Shown here piece by piece: positions 42,099 to 49,913 of a DNA stretch of 53,816 nucleotides. The position numbers and the translations under genes are program-made. The notes under the pieces were generated by a model. It saw only the letters and a list, made by a program, of their open reading frames with translations. It was not told the origin of the DNA and made no database searches. Origin of the DNA: Calditrichia bacterium (GTDB lineage Bacteria; Calditrichota; Calditrichia; RBG-13-44-9; J075). The stretch spans positions 1 to 53,816 of the forward strand of contig JANQRS010000041.1 of the NCBI GenBank assembly GCA_028284445.1, in the 5' to 3' direction. Every line of letters begins with the position of its first letter. The first letter of the stretch is position 1.

Positions 42099-42659
42099 AT
42101 GAAATATTCAAAAAGCTTCTTGATCGTAGTTGTTGCGATTCTTGTCACTGGCGTATTTCTGCTTCAAGCGCCAGCTGAATCCGATGCCAGCAAAAAAGAC
42201 TTTCCATCATCCATCCGCCTAACAGACGACGATGAACCCGGCGAGCCGTTGCGCATCTCCGGGACGGTCTATGATTTCAAAACCTCGGAAAAGCTTGCAG
42301 GTGTGCATGTGCACGTTTATCATACCGATGTCACTGGCTACTACTCTCCCGGTGGCCGCAACGAACGTGAACATCGTTTAAATGGTGACATGTTAACGGA
42401 TAAAGATGGCCTATATCAATTCGAAACCATCCGTCCTGGCCCATACCCCGGTAATTCGATTCCTGCCCATATCCACTATGAAGTTGAGTTGCCTGATGGT
42501 TCTGAGCATGACTTCGAGCTCCTTTTCGAAGGTGACCCGAATATCACTTCTCGTCAAAAAGAACGTGCTGCTCGCAAAGGCGATTTTTTTGCGATTCGGA
42601 AGCTTGAAAAAGAAGATGGTGTCTGGGTTGGGGTGTATGACCTCTATGTCAAGCGCTGA
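42099..42659 (+). CDS. Exported intradiol ring-cleavage dioxygenase-like protein
   Basis: With ATG 42099 (AAGGAG at 42086-42091) the product has 186 residues and a signal-anchor or signal peptide (SFLIVVVAILVTGVFLLQA). The rest is the catalytic beta-sandwich of the intradiol dioxygenase family: 'ISGTVYDFKTSEKLAGVHVHVYHTDVTGYYSP', 'GLYQFETIRPGPYPG' and 'PAHIHYEV'. The family binds Fe(III) with two Tyr and two His; Tyr in GYYSP and in PGPYPG and the two His of HIH are all kept, so iron binding is plausible. Secreted members are little studied; aromatic ring cleavage is not proven. The stop is directly adjacent to the convergent stop of the next gene. Confidence 0.82.
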   Translation: MKYSKSFLIVVVAILVTGVFLLQAPAESDASKKDFPSSIRLTDDDEPGEPLRISGTVYDFKTSEKLAGVHVHVYHTDVTGYYSPGGRNEREHRLNGDMLTDKDGLYQFETIRPGPYPGNSIPAHIHYEVELPDGSEHDFELLFEGDPNITSRQKERAARKGDFFAIRKLEKEDGVWVGVYDLYVKR

Positions 42660-44039
42660 TCATTGGCCAAACTTCAAAATCTGCGCCGTCCCGCGCTTTT
42701 TTTGGTAGGCATTGATGATTCGCCGAACGTCGCTATTCTCTAATCGCGGTTCGAGGTTCTCGCGAATCATTTCCAGGCTGATTTCTTCATCGCTTTCGTC
42801 GAAATAGGTGTAGCCCTTATATTGACCGTTCTCAATCAATACGCCTGATTTTTCCCCGATCACTCGCCCTTCACTGATGATCAAATAGGTGGGATAGCGA
42901 TACTGGTGCTGTTTCAGGCTCATTTCTACGCGCCTATTATACTCCTGGACGGATTCTTCTTCAATACAGGCCCCCTTGCAATATTTCAAATGGTATTGAA
43001 AGCAGGCGCCGGCGCCGCTTTCCAATCCGCAATAACGGTAGCATAAACCATAGCGCTTGGCCATTTTAATCAGGTAGTTATTGCCACGTTCCCGTCCTGA
43101 GAAGGTCATCAGCGGGTCCTGACCATCTGCATTTTCGTCTAGCGGGGCGATGGTGAGACACAGGTAGCCCTTATCGTTTGTCCATTCATAGAGACCGAAC
43201 TGTGAACGTTCTCGCTTTTGGGCCCGATTAAATAGCGGTTGATGCGTTTTGATAAGGTGCGATTCTTCAAGCAGGGCCAATAATTCACTGCCGGTCACCT
43301 CAAATGAAATGCGTGCAATGCGCTGCTTTAGCTCACGGCTTCGCGAAGATTGCAGATCGTTTGAAAAATGACTTAACACCCGCTGTCGAATGTTTACACT
43401 CTTACCGATATAAATCAGTTGGTCAGTGTCATCATAAAAGAGGTAGATGCCGGTGGCTTCCGGTAATCGGTCTGCCTGAGCGCGACTGATGGCAGGGGGC
43501 AGAATATTGTCCCGTAATTTCTCCTTGAGGAGATTGCCGTAGATATTGTGCTGCGATTGGAATGATTGAAAGAGTTTTAGCGTAGCTTGCGCGTCTTCTT
43601 TAGCCCGGTGAGCACTTCCTTTATCGATTCCTAAATGTCTGCGCAAATAATTGAGGTTGTAAGCGCCGAGATCCGGAATGAGCGCCCGGCTCAAACGCAG
43701 CGTGCAGATTTGCTTGCGGCGAAAATCGTAGCCAATTCGGCGAAATTCCTTGCGCAAGAAGCTATAGTCGAAGCGAACATTATGACCCACAAGAATCATG
43801 TGTTCAGTGAGTTCTACAATTTGTTTTGCGACCTCATAAAATTTGGGGGCGTCCTGAATGTCCTCATTACGGATCCCGGTAAGTTGGGTGACATTGGAAG
43901 CGATCTTTTGCTCAGGATAGACAAGGCTGGAGAATTCAGTTTCAATCCTGTCGCCATCATATACGATGATTGCGACCTCCAACACGCGGTCTACGTCCAG
44001 GCTTAATCCTGTTGTTTCTACATCTACGATGGCGAACAT
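42660..44039 (-). CDS. DnaQ-like 3'-5' exonuclease fused to GIY-YIG nuclease domain
   Basis: A 459-residue fusion. The N-terminal DEDDh exonuclease has D6, E8 (VDVETTG), D91 (HNVRFDYSFL), H144 and D149 (HRAKEDA). The second part is a UvrC-like GIY-YIG domain, with GIY 197-199 and YIG 210-212 (LIYIGKSVNIRQRV) and the downstream Glu in LALLEESHLIK. A Cys-containing region follows (CYRYCGLESGAGACFQYHLKYCKGACI), similar to the corresponding UvrC/Cho part. Such epsilon/Cho-like fusions occur in Bacteroidota and Actinobacteria and are thought to act in DNA repair. It converges on the dioxygenase gene with zero gap; stops TGA and TCA(rev) touch. Confidence 0.93.
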   Translation of the reverse strand: MFAIVDVETTGLSLDVDRVLEVAIIVYDGDRIETEFSSLVYPEQKIASNVTQLTGIRNEDIQDAPKFYEVAKQIVELTEHMILVGHNVRFDYSFLRKEFRRIGYDFRRKQICTLRLSRALIPDLGAYNLNYLRRHLGIDKGSAHRAKEDAQATLKLFQSFQSQHNIYGNLLKEKLRDNILPPAISRAQADRLPEATGIYLFYDDTDQLIYIGKSVNIRQRVLSHFSNDLQSSRSRELKQRIARISFEVTGSELLALLEESHLIKTHQPLFNRAQKRERSQFGLYEWTNDKGYLCLTIAPLDENADGQDPLMTFSGRERGNNYLIKMAKRYGLCYRYCGLESGAGACFQYHLKYCKGACIEEESVQEYNRRVEMSLKQHQYRYPTYLIISEGRVIGEKSGVLIENGQYKGYTYFDESDEEISLEMIRENLEPRLENSDVRRIINAYQKKRGTAQILKFGQ

Positions 44040-44186
44040 GCGGTGAACCCCGATAGCTGCAGGTGTACAAAGAATTATAAAAGAACAACTTACCGAATTT
44101 AACTCCCTCGAAACCAGAATCTATACAATGAAAAGAAAAAAACTGAAAAAGTGATTGATCTAACGCATTTTTTTAAATTCGTTCTG

Positions 44187-44216
44187 TTGCAATTGATCGC
44201 TATTCTCTCGTATATT
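44187..44216 (+). promoter_or_regulatory. Candidate promoter of the flavoprotein gene
   Basis: TTGCAA (44187-44192), 18-bp spacer, TATATT (44211-44216). The 230-bp gap (44040-44269) is otherwise noncoding and also serves the divergent nuclease gene. Confidence 0.45.
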
Positions 44217-44269
44217 CTGGCGGCTTTGAGAGGGACATGAACGCAAATCTAGTTCCAAGGAGGCGTTAG

Positions 44270-45496
44270 GTGTCAGTGAAATTCGATTATGATGCAATTA
44301 TTGTCGGTGGTGGGCCTGGTGGGGCTACCGCTGCTCTATATGCGGAACGCATGGGATTAAAGGTCCTGATCGTTGATAAAGACGTGTTTCCGCGAGATAA
44401 AATCTGTGGCGACGCAATATCCGGGAAAAGCGTTATCTATCTGAATGAATTGGGATTGATTGAAACGCTGGAAAAGAATGATCAAGTTAAGGTGAGCAGC
44501 GTAATTTTTAGTTCTCCCAAGGGCTATTCAGCGGATATCCCTTTTGCGCCCGGTGTCTATGATGGCGTGCTGAACGGTTACGTCTGCCGGCGCGAGGTGT
44601 ATGATAATATCCTTTTCCAGGAAGCAAAGAAGAAGGTCGACACGCGTGAAAACTTTCGGGTAAATGACCTTCTCTATCATGATGACAAGATTGCCGGCGT
44701 TCGCGGAGAAGATGCAGATGGAAATGAAGTTGAGATAACAGCGCCGGTTGTCATTGGCGCGGATGGCTATAAATCTATTGTTGCCCGAAAGTTGGATTTA
44801 TACGATCACGATCCAGATCACCTCCTTGTTGCTACACGGGCATATTATCGCGGTGTCACCGGCATGGGATCTGCGATTGAACTCCACTATATTGAGGAGA
44901 TGATTCCCGGCTATTTTTGGATTTTTCCGCTCGAGAACGGCCTGACGAATGTTGGATTGGGAATGGTTCATCGTGCCCTGAAGCAGCGCGGAGTGAAGCT
45001 GAAAGAAGCACATGTGCGCGCAACACAGTCAAAATTTTTTCGAGAGCGCTTTAAGGACGCGGAACTTCTCGGCGATATTGTAGGATGGAACCTGCCGGTT
45101 GGCAGCAAACGACGTCCGGTTCATGGCGACGGCTACATGTTGATTGGTGACGCCGCAGGCCTGATTGACCCCTTCACCGGTGAAGGGATTGGCAATGCGA
45201 TGGCCAGTGCGAAGATTGCAGCAGAAGTTTTGAAAGCGGCAACAACGGCTTCCGATTTCAGTGCGGCAGCCCTTCGGGCATATGAGACAAAACTGTGGAA
45301 GCGCCTGGGCGGAGAGCTGAATCTGGCCTATAAGCTGCAGAAGACAGCTCGCTATAAGCCCCTGGTCAATCTGGTAGTGAAACGCGCGCAGGATCAGCCG
45401 GAAGTAGCCGATTGGATTTCCGGAATGATGTCCGGTTCCATCAGCAAGCGGGAATTACTTTATCCCAAAACGTATTTCAAGTTGTTATTTAGCTAA
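44270..45496 (+). CDS. Geranylgeranyl reductase-type FAD-dependent oxidoreductase
   Basis: A 408-residue flavoprotein. The FAD-binding GxGxxG region is IIVGGGPGGATAALYAERMG (about 9-28), then 'FPRDKICGDAISGK' (the CGD-containing motif of the family) and 'YMLIGDAAGLIDPFTGEGIGNAM' (the GD-FAD ribityl motif). I chose GTG 44270 because AAGGAGG is 6 nt upstream; GTG 44276 would be too far. These enzymes saturate isoprenoid chains (quinones, lipids, pigment tails) or oxidise related substrates. The SDR39U1-type gene follows by 9 bp. Confidence 0.9.
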   Translation: MSVKFDYDAIIVGGGPGGATAALYAERMGLKVLIVDKDVFPRDKICGDAISGKSVIYLNELGLIETLEKNDQVKVSSVIFSSPKGYSADIPFAPGVYDGVLNGYVCRREVYDNILFQEAKKKVDTRENFRVNDLLYHDDKIAGVRGEDADGNEVEITAPVVIGADGYKSIVARKLDLYDHDPDHLLVATRAYYRGVTGMGSAIELHYIEEMIPGYFWIFPLENGLTNVGLGMVHRALKQRGVKLKEAHVRATQSKFFRERFKDAELLGDIVGWNLPVGSKRRPVHGDGYMLIGDAAGLIDPFTGEGIGNAMASAKIAAEVLKAATTASDFSAAALRAYETKLWKRLGGELNLAYKLQKTARYKPLVNLVVKRAQDQPEVADWISGMMSGSISKRELLYPKTYFKLLFS

Positions 45497-45505
45497 CGGA
45501 AAAAC

Positions 45506-46429
45506 ATGCACATATTAATATCAGGTGCGACCGGATCTGTTGGTCGCGAGCTATGCCCGGTTTTGATCGAAGCCGGGCATACCGTCATAGGATTGACCCG
45601 AAACACCAGCCGCGCTGCCGAAAACGGACCCGCAGGTGTGGAATGGGTGCAGTGGAACGGTCGGGATACTCATGGCTGGGAAGACGCCGTTGAACGTGCC
45701 GATGCTGTTATCAATCTTGCCGGCGAAAATATCGCCGGTGGCCGATGGACAGATCAGTTCAAAAAACGCATACTGGAAAGTCGCACCAACGCCGGTGAAG
45801 TTATTAGCGAGGCCATGTTGAATGCAAAGCAGAAACCGGCATTGCTCATTCAGGCTTCAGCCATTGGCATATATGGATCACAGGGCGATACCATTCTCGA
45901 TGAAACGTCTCCAACTGATCAGGATGGCTTTCTGGAAGAGGTTACCCGTCAATGGGAAGCCTCGGTGAAACCGGTGGCCGATGCCGGCATTCCGGTTGTG
46001 TATATGCGCATCGGGGTTGTGCTCAGCAGGGTAGGGGGTATACTCGAAAAGATGTTGCTTCCCTTCAAGATGTTCGCCGGTGGTCCTGTCGGTAGTGGAG
46101 AGCAGTGGCTGTCGTGGATTCATGTCGATGACCTTGTTGCGGCAATCCAAATGCTTGTGACGCGCAAACCGAAGGGCGGTCTATATAATATGACGGCCCC
46201 CAACCCCGCTCAAATGTCAGAGTTTAGCCGGGTGTTTGGAAAAGCGCTGAATCGTCCGTCGTGGCTGCCGGTGCCTTCCTTTGCCATTAAGATTCTTTTT
46301 CAGGAAATGGGTGAAAATACCGCACTTGCCAGCACCCGGGTTTTGCCGAAGGCGTTGCTGGCCGAGGGATATGAATTTCGCTTCCCGGACCTGGATTCAG
46401 CACTGGCAGATTTGGCAGTGAACTTGTAG
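45506..46429 (+). CDS. SDR39U1/TIGR01777-type NAD(P)-dependent epimerase-like protein
   Basis: A 307-residue atypical SDR. The nucleotide motif ISGATGSVGREL is at 4-15, and the family-specific 'WNGRDTHGWEDAVERADAVINLAGENIAGGRWTDQFKKRILESR' and 'LPFKMFAGGPVGSGEQWLSWIHVDDL' segments are present. E. coli YfcH and human SDR39U1 are members; the substrate is unknown. It is 9 bp after the flavoprotein gene and 35 bp before the isocitrate dehydrogenase gene, so the three may be one operon. Confidence 0.93.
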   Translation: MHILISGATGSVGRELCPVLIEAGHTVIGLTRNTSRAAENGPAGVEWVQWNGRDTHGWEDAVERADAVINLAGENIAGGRWTDQFKKRILESRTNAGEVISEAMLNAKQKPALLIQASAIGIYGSQGDTILDETSPTDQDGFLEEVTRQWEASVKPVADAGIPVVYMRIGVVLSRVGGILEKMLLPFKMFAGGPVGSGEQWLSWIHVDDLVAAIQMLVTRKPKGGLYNMTAPNPAQMSEFSRVFGKALNRPSWLPVPSFAIKILFQEMGENTALASTRVLPKALLAEGYEFRFPDLDSALADLAVNL

Positions 46430-46464
46430 AAACGATAGCAATTCTTGTGAAAATGGAGAGTTAA

Positions 46465-47463
46465 ATGGCTTATTCAGTAACACTGATTCCGGGAGATGGT
46501 ATTGGTCCCGAAGTCGCACATGCAGTACGTGACGTGATAGATGCAACCGGCGTCGAAATCACCTGGAATGAAATGCAGGCGGGTGCCGAGGTGATAAATC
46601 GCTATGGAACCCCGCTACCGGAGAAGACACTTGATTCAGTTCGCCGCGATAAAGTGGCGCTTAAAGGGCCGATCGGTACGCCGATAGGCACCGGGTTCCG
46701 CTCTGTTAATGTTGAGATACGCAAACGCCTCGAGTTATATGCCAATTTCCGTCCGGCGCGTTCAATTCCTGGTGTAAAGTCCCGGTATAAAGATGTTGAC
46801 TTGATCGTCATCCGCGAGAATACCGAAGGGTTGTATAGTGGGTTGGAGCATGTTGTTGTGCCTGGTGTAGTTGAAAGCCTGCGTATCGTTACCGAAAAGA
46901 GTTCTGAGCGCATTGTGCGTGCCGCCTTTGATATTGCCCGAAAGTATAATCGCAAGAAAGTGACCTCGGTTCATAAAGCGAACATTCTCAAACTTAGCGA
47001 TGGCCTTTTCCTGGAAGTTGCCCGTAAAGTTGCCCGCGACTACCCGGATATTGAATATGATGAAACCATCGTGGATGCTACCGCGATGAAGCTGGTGCTC
47101 GATCCATCCCAGTTTGATGTCATGGTTATGGAGAACCTGTTTGGCGACATCGTTTCAGACTTGACCAGCGGCCTGATCGGTGGTCTCGGCGTAGCGCCCA
47201 GCGCCAATATTGGCAAGAAATACTCCATGTTTGAAGCGGTGCATGGCACTGCGCCGGATATCGCCGGAAAAGGCGTAGCGAACCCGACTGCCTTGTTATT
47301 GAGCGGCGTGCTGATGCTGGAACATCTTGGCGAAGATGATGCCGCAAAGCGCATTCGTCTGTCTGTGGAAAAGGTGATCGGAGAAGGAAAAGTGGTTACC
47401 GGCGACCTTGGCGGAAAAGCAACAACCAAAGAGTATGTGGCAGAATTAATCCGTCATTTATAG
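46465..47463 (+). CDS. NAD-type isocitrate/isopropylmalate dehydrogenase family protein
   Basis: A 332-residue beta-decarboxylating dehydrogenase. 'TLIPGDGIGPEVAHAV' opens the chain; 'GFRSVNVEIRKRLELYANFRPARSIPG' is the isocitrate-type substrate loop, more like NAD-isocitrate dehydrogenase (S-x-N and ELYAN) than isopropylmalate dehydrogenase. 'VIRENTEGLYSGLEH', 'VHKANILKLSDGLF' (catalytic Lys), and 'DIVSDLTSGLIGGLGVAPSANIG' (metal-binding Asp cluster) are all kept. With sucAB and fumC it supplies the oxidative TCA branch. AATGGAGAG precedes the ATG. A 17-bp palindrome follows the stop. Confidence 0.9.
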   Translation: MAYSVTLIPGDGIGPEVAHAVRDVIDATGVEITWNEMQAGAEVINRYGTPLPEKTLDSVRRDKVALKGPIGTPIGTGFRSVNVEIRKRLELYANFRPARSIPGVKSRYKDVDLIVIRENTEGLYSGLEHVVVPGVVESLRIVTEKSSERIVRAAFDIARKYNRKKVTSVHKANILKLSDGLFLEVARKVARDYPDIEYDETIVDATAMKLVLDPSQFDVMVMENLFGDIVSDLTSGLIGGLGVAPSANIGKKYSMFEAVHGTAPDIAGKGVANPTALLLSGVLMLEHLGEDDAAKRIRLSVEKVIGEGKVVTGDLGGKATTKEYVAELIRHL

Positions 47464-47468
47464 GCTGC

Positions 47469-47485
47469 GGATTTCGCAGAAATCC
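47469..47485. other. Palindrome between the dehydrogenase gene and fur
   Basis: GGATTTC-GCA-GAAATCC (47469-47485), a perfect 7-3-7 dyad 68 bp before the Fur start. It may be a weak 3' hairpin of the dehydrogenase transcript or an operator of the Fur gene. No Fur-box consensus is obvious in it. Confidence 0.4.
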
Positions 47486-47553
47486 TTGTGTAATCGTGAC
47501 TTTTATTATATCTTTGTGATGGATTTCTTTTGTGAATGAAAGGTTGATCTGCT

Positions 47554-48033
47554 ATGCTAAATGTCCAAGAGTTTATAGATGCCTGTCGAGAATGCGGCCT
47601 CAACGTTACGTACCAGAGGATCCTGATATACAAGTCACTTGTGAAGACCAAAACGCATCCGACGGCGGAAGAAATATATCATGAAGTTAAGGCGGAATAT
47701 CCGTCAATTTCCCTGGCAACTGTATATAAAACCCTGGAAACATTGGCGGAGCATGACCTGATCAGTAAGGTCACACCGCTCCACGATCTTGCCCGCTACG
47801 ATGGGGATACGGAACAGCATCATCATCTGGTTTGCCTGAAGTGCCGCAAGATCATTGATATCCATGAAGAAGCCTTGAATAACTTGAAAGTGCCAAAGGA
47901 AACCGGCTTCAAGATTGAAGGATATCGAATTCAGTTTGAAGGTTTGTGTCGACAGTGCGCGTTGGAAGACGATCCAAACTGGGAAGAAACATCTGCAAAA
48001 AGCAATGAAGATACTACTTTCTGCGGAAAATGA
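47554..48033 (+). CDS. Fur-family metal-responsive regulator
   Basis: A 159-residue protein. The winged helix (LNVTYQRILIYKSLVKTKTHPTAEEIYHEVKAEYPSISLATVYKTLETLAEHDLI) is followed by the dimerisation domain with 'EQHHHLVCLKCRKIIDIHEE' and 'EGLCRQCALE'. The paired CxxC motifs (CLKC and CRQC) form the structural zinc site of PerR and many Fur proteins, and the HHH block is the regulatory metal site. PerR or Fur cannot be told apart from sequence alone. A terminator follows. Confidence 0.93.
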   Translation: MLNVQEFIDACRECGLNVTYQRILIYKSLVKTKTHPTAEEIYHEVKAEYPSISLATVYKTLETLAEHDLISKVTPLHDLARYDGDTEQHHHLVCLKCRKIIDIHEEALNNLKVPKETGFKIEGYRIQFEGLCRQCALEDDPNWEETSAKSNEDTTFCGK

Positions 48034-48093
48034 TTGGTGCCCTTGAATTTGCCCTCTGAAAATTGTATTTGATACAGAGTTAGAATACTTGCA

Positions 48094-48124
48094 ATGGCCC
48101 GGTAAATAGCCGGGTCATTTTTTA
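48094..48124 (+). terminator. Intrinsic terminator after the Fur gene
   Basis: ATGGCCCGG (48094-48102), 7-nt loop, CCGGGTCAT (48110-48118, one G-T pair), followed by a T-run. Confidence 0.8.
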
Positions 48125-48146
48125 GTTACTACCGGAGTTAGCTGCT

Positions 48147-49139
48147 ATGATGAAAGCCGTCATTGTAAATGAGCCGGGTGGTGTTGATCAGCTCTCAATT
48201 GGAGAACGCCCCATACCGGAACCTACTGAAGATGAATTGCTGGTACAGGTGAAGGCAACGGCGCTGAACCGTGCTGACATTATGCAGCGCATGGGACATT
48301 ACCCGCCACCAGAAGGTGCTAGTCAGATCCTCGGTTTGGAGATGGCCGGCGTTGTGGTCAAGGTGGGGCGCAACTGTTCTGGCTGGCATAAAGGTGATCG
48401 TGTCTTTGCTTTGCTACCAGGCGGTGGCTATGCCGGATACGTGACTGTGCCGGCCCGCATGGCGATGCCGATCCCTGGCAGCATGTCATTTGAAGAAGCA
48501 GCAGCCGTGCCGGAAGCCTTCTTTACTGCCTATCAGGCCTTATTCTGGCTTGGCGGCCTGCGCTCCACTGAACGGGTGCTTATTCATGCCGGCGCCAGTG
48601 GCGTTGGTTCGGCAGCGATTCAGCTTGCGAAGTTCGCCGGAGCGGAATCTATTATCACCGCCGGATCGGCCAAGAAGCTCGACTTCTGCCGCCGTCTCGG
48701 GGCTAAAGTTGCCATCAATTACCGCGATGGGGATTTTGCTGCTTCTGTGCTTAATGCAACCGACGGCGATGGCGTCAATTTGGTCATAGACTTCATCGGT
48801 GCACCCTATTGGAATCAGAATCTCAATTGCCTGATGCAAGATGGCCGCATGGTCATGCTGGCGATGATGGGAGGCGCCAAGGTTGATCAATTGAACTTGC
48901 GAACGATTTTGTTTAAGCGAATCCGCATCAGTGGTTCCACGCTGCGTTCGCGTGATCTTGAATACAAATGCCGTTTGACCAACGAATTTACCCGAAAAAT
49001 TCTGCCAGCTTTCGCGGATGGCCGATTTCAGGCACAGGTTGATTCGACTTTTGCGTTGGAAGACGTCGCTGAAGCGCATCAGCGCATGGAGGCCAACGAA
49101 AATATGGGTAAAATTGTGCTGACTATGGACGCAGAATGA
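48147..49139 (+). CDS. PIG3-type NAD(P)H quinone oxidoreductase (zinc-free MDR)
   Basis: A 330-residue medium-chain dehydrogenase/reductase. 'MKAVIVNEPGGVDQLSIGERPIPEP', 'ALNRADIMQRMGHYPPPEGASQILGLEMAGVV' and the Rossmann motif 'HAGASGVGSAAIQLAKFAGA' (GASGVGSAAIQL, near 147-158) match the TP53I3/QorB quinone-oxidoreductase group, which lacks the catalytic zinc ligands. Two start codons (48147, 48150) are equally possible. The next gene overlaps by 4 bp. Confidence 0.93.
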   Translation: MMKAVIVNEPGGVDQLSIGERPIPEPTEDELLVQVKATALNRADIMQRMGHYPPPEGASQILGLEMAGVVVKVGRNCSGWHKGDRVFALLPGGGYAGYVTVPARMAMPIPGSMSFEEAAAVPEAFFTAYQALFWLGGLRSTERVLIHAGASGVGSAAIQLAKFAGAESIITAGSAKKLDFCRRLGAKVAINYRDGDFAASVLNATDGDGVNLVIDFIGAPYWNQNLNCLMQDGRMVMLAMMGGAKVDQLNLRTILFKRIRISGSTLRSRDLEYKCRLTNEFTRKILPAFADGRFQAQVDSTFALEDVAEAHQRMEANENMGKIVLTMDAE

Positions 49140-49642
49140 TGCATCGTACTGCCGCAGAATGGGTGAAAGTTCTTGATCTGGTTGCGCATCCGGAAGGTGG
49201 TTTCTACAAGGAGGTGTATCGCTCCGATGGTGTGCTAAAACAGTCCGCTTTGCCGGAAGGCTTTTCCGGCGATCGCAATTTCGTCACCAATATCTATTTC
49301 TTGCTTACCAGCGAAAATTTTTCCAGCCTCCACCGTTTGACAGCTGACGAACTCTGGCATTTTCTTGATGGGGCCTCTTTAAGTGTGTATATGATTTCAC
49401 CTGAAGGTGAGCTCGATATCTTGAAGATCGGCCGCAATATCGAAGACGGCGAAGTGCTGCAAGCAGTTGTTCCGGCCGGCCATTGGTTTGGGGCGAAAGT
49501 CGACCATCCTGATGCTTTTGCGCTGGTCGGCTGCACCGTTGCACCGGGATTCGATTTCGATGATTTTGAGCTGGCTGAACGCGAGGCGCTTCTGGCCAGC
49601 TATCCCCGGCATCGCGATGTCATCGAGTCTCTGACACGCTAA
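49136..49642 (+). CDS. DUF985 cupin-family protein
   Basis: A 168-residue single-domain cupin: 'WVKVLDLVAHPEGGFYKEVYRS', 'IYFLLTSENFSSLHRLTADELWHFLDGASLSVYMI' (the H/E cluster of the cupin metal site) and 'VVPAGHWFGAKVDHPDAFALVGCTVAPGFDFDDFEL'. Family members are uncharacterised; some resemble sugar isomerases by fold. It starts 4 bp inside the quinone reductase stop (ATGA overlap), so it is cotranscribed. Confidence 0.93.
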   Translation: MMHRTAAEWVKVLDLVAHPEGGFYKEVYRSDGVLKQSALPEGFSGDRNFVTNIYFLLTSENFSSLHRLTADELWHFLDGASLSVYMISPEGELDILKIGRNIEDGEVLQAVVPAGHWFGAKVDHPDAFALVGCTVAPGFDFDDFELAEREALLASYPRHRDVIESLTR

Positions 49643-49655
49643 TTTCCCATTCCGG

Positions 49656-49684
49656 TTGCTTTCAGCCTTCGCTGATCCTATCTT
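49656..49684 (+). promoter_or_regulatory. Candidate promoter of the 19-residue peptide/rsgA unit
   Basis: TTGCTT (49656-49661), 17-bp spacer, TATCTT (49679-49684). TATACT at 49704-49709 is another possible -10, without a good -35. Confidence 0.35.
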
Positions 49685-49732
49685 TCTCTACCTATAAAGA
49701 TATTATACTAACCCTGAAAAAGGAGAAAACTG

Positions 49733-49792
49733 ATGATTGCAGGAATTGTAGGAACGAAGTACCAGACATTTTTAACTGAATTGCAGAGATAG
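49733..49792 (+). CDS. Possible 19-residue peptide upstream of rsgA
   Basis: ATG to TAG encodes MIAGIVGTKYQTFLTELQR. AAAAAGGAGAAAA precedes it (AAGGAG at 49720-49725, 7 nt from ATG), the strongest ribosome-binding site in the region, which is unlikely by chance. No family recognised. It may be a leader peptide for rsgA or the start of a decayed gene. A long hairpin follows 5 bp after the stop. Confidence 0.4.
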   Translation: MIAGIVGTKYQTFLTELQR

Positions 49793-49797
49793 ATACG

Positions 49798-49856
49798 GGT
49801 ACACAACCGGTTTCATAAGCTTACACATTGGGTCATTGTGAGACTCGTTGTGTACC
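49798..49856. other. Long hairpin between the small peptide and rsgA
   Basis: GGTACACAAC (49798-49807) and GTTGTGTACC (49847-49856) are perfect 10-bp arms 39 nt apart. The pairing continues inward (GGTTTC with GAGACT, allowing G-T pairs), giving a stem of about 16 bp. It lies in the rsgA leader, 58 bp before the start codon, with no T-run, so it is more likely a leader structure than a terminator. Confidence 0.6.
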
Positions 49857-49913
49857 TGCCTCTTCTGAGGGATTTCTCTGCAAAAGAGCCATTGTTTACG
49901 AGGAATCCTAATA

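Noticed and set aside
49794..49856. tRNA or tRNA-like structure before rsgA
   Set aside because: The hairpin is a single long stem without D, anticodon or T arms or a GTTC motif.
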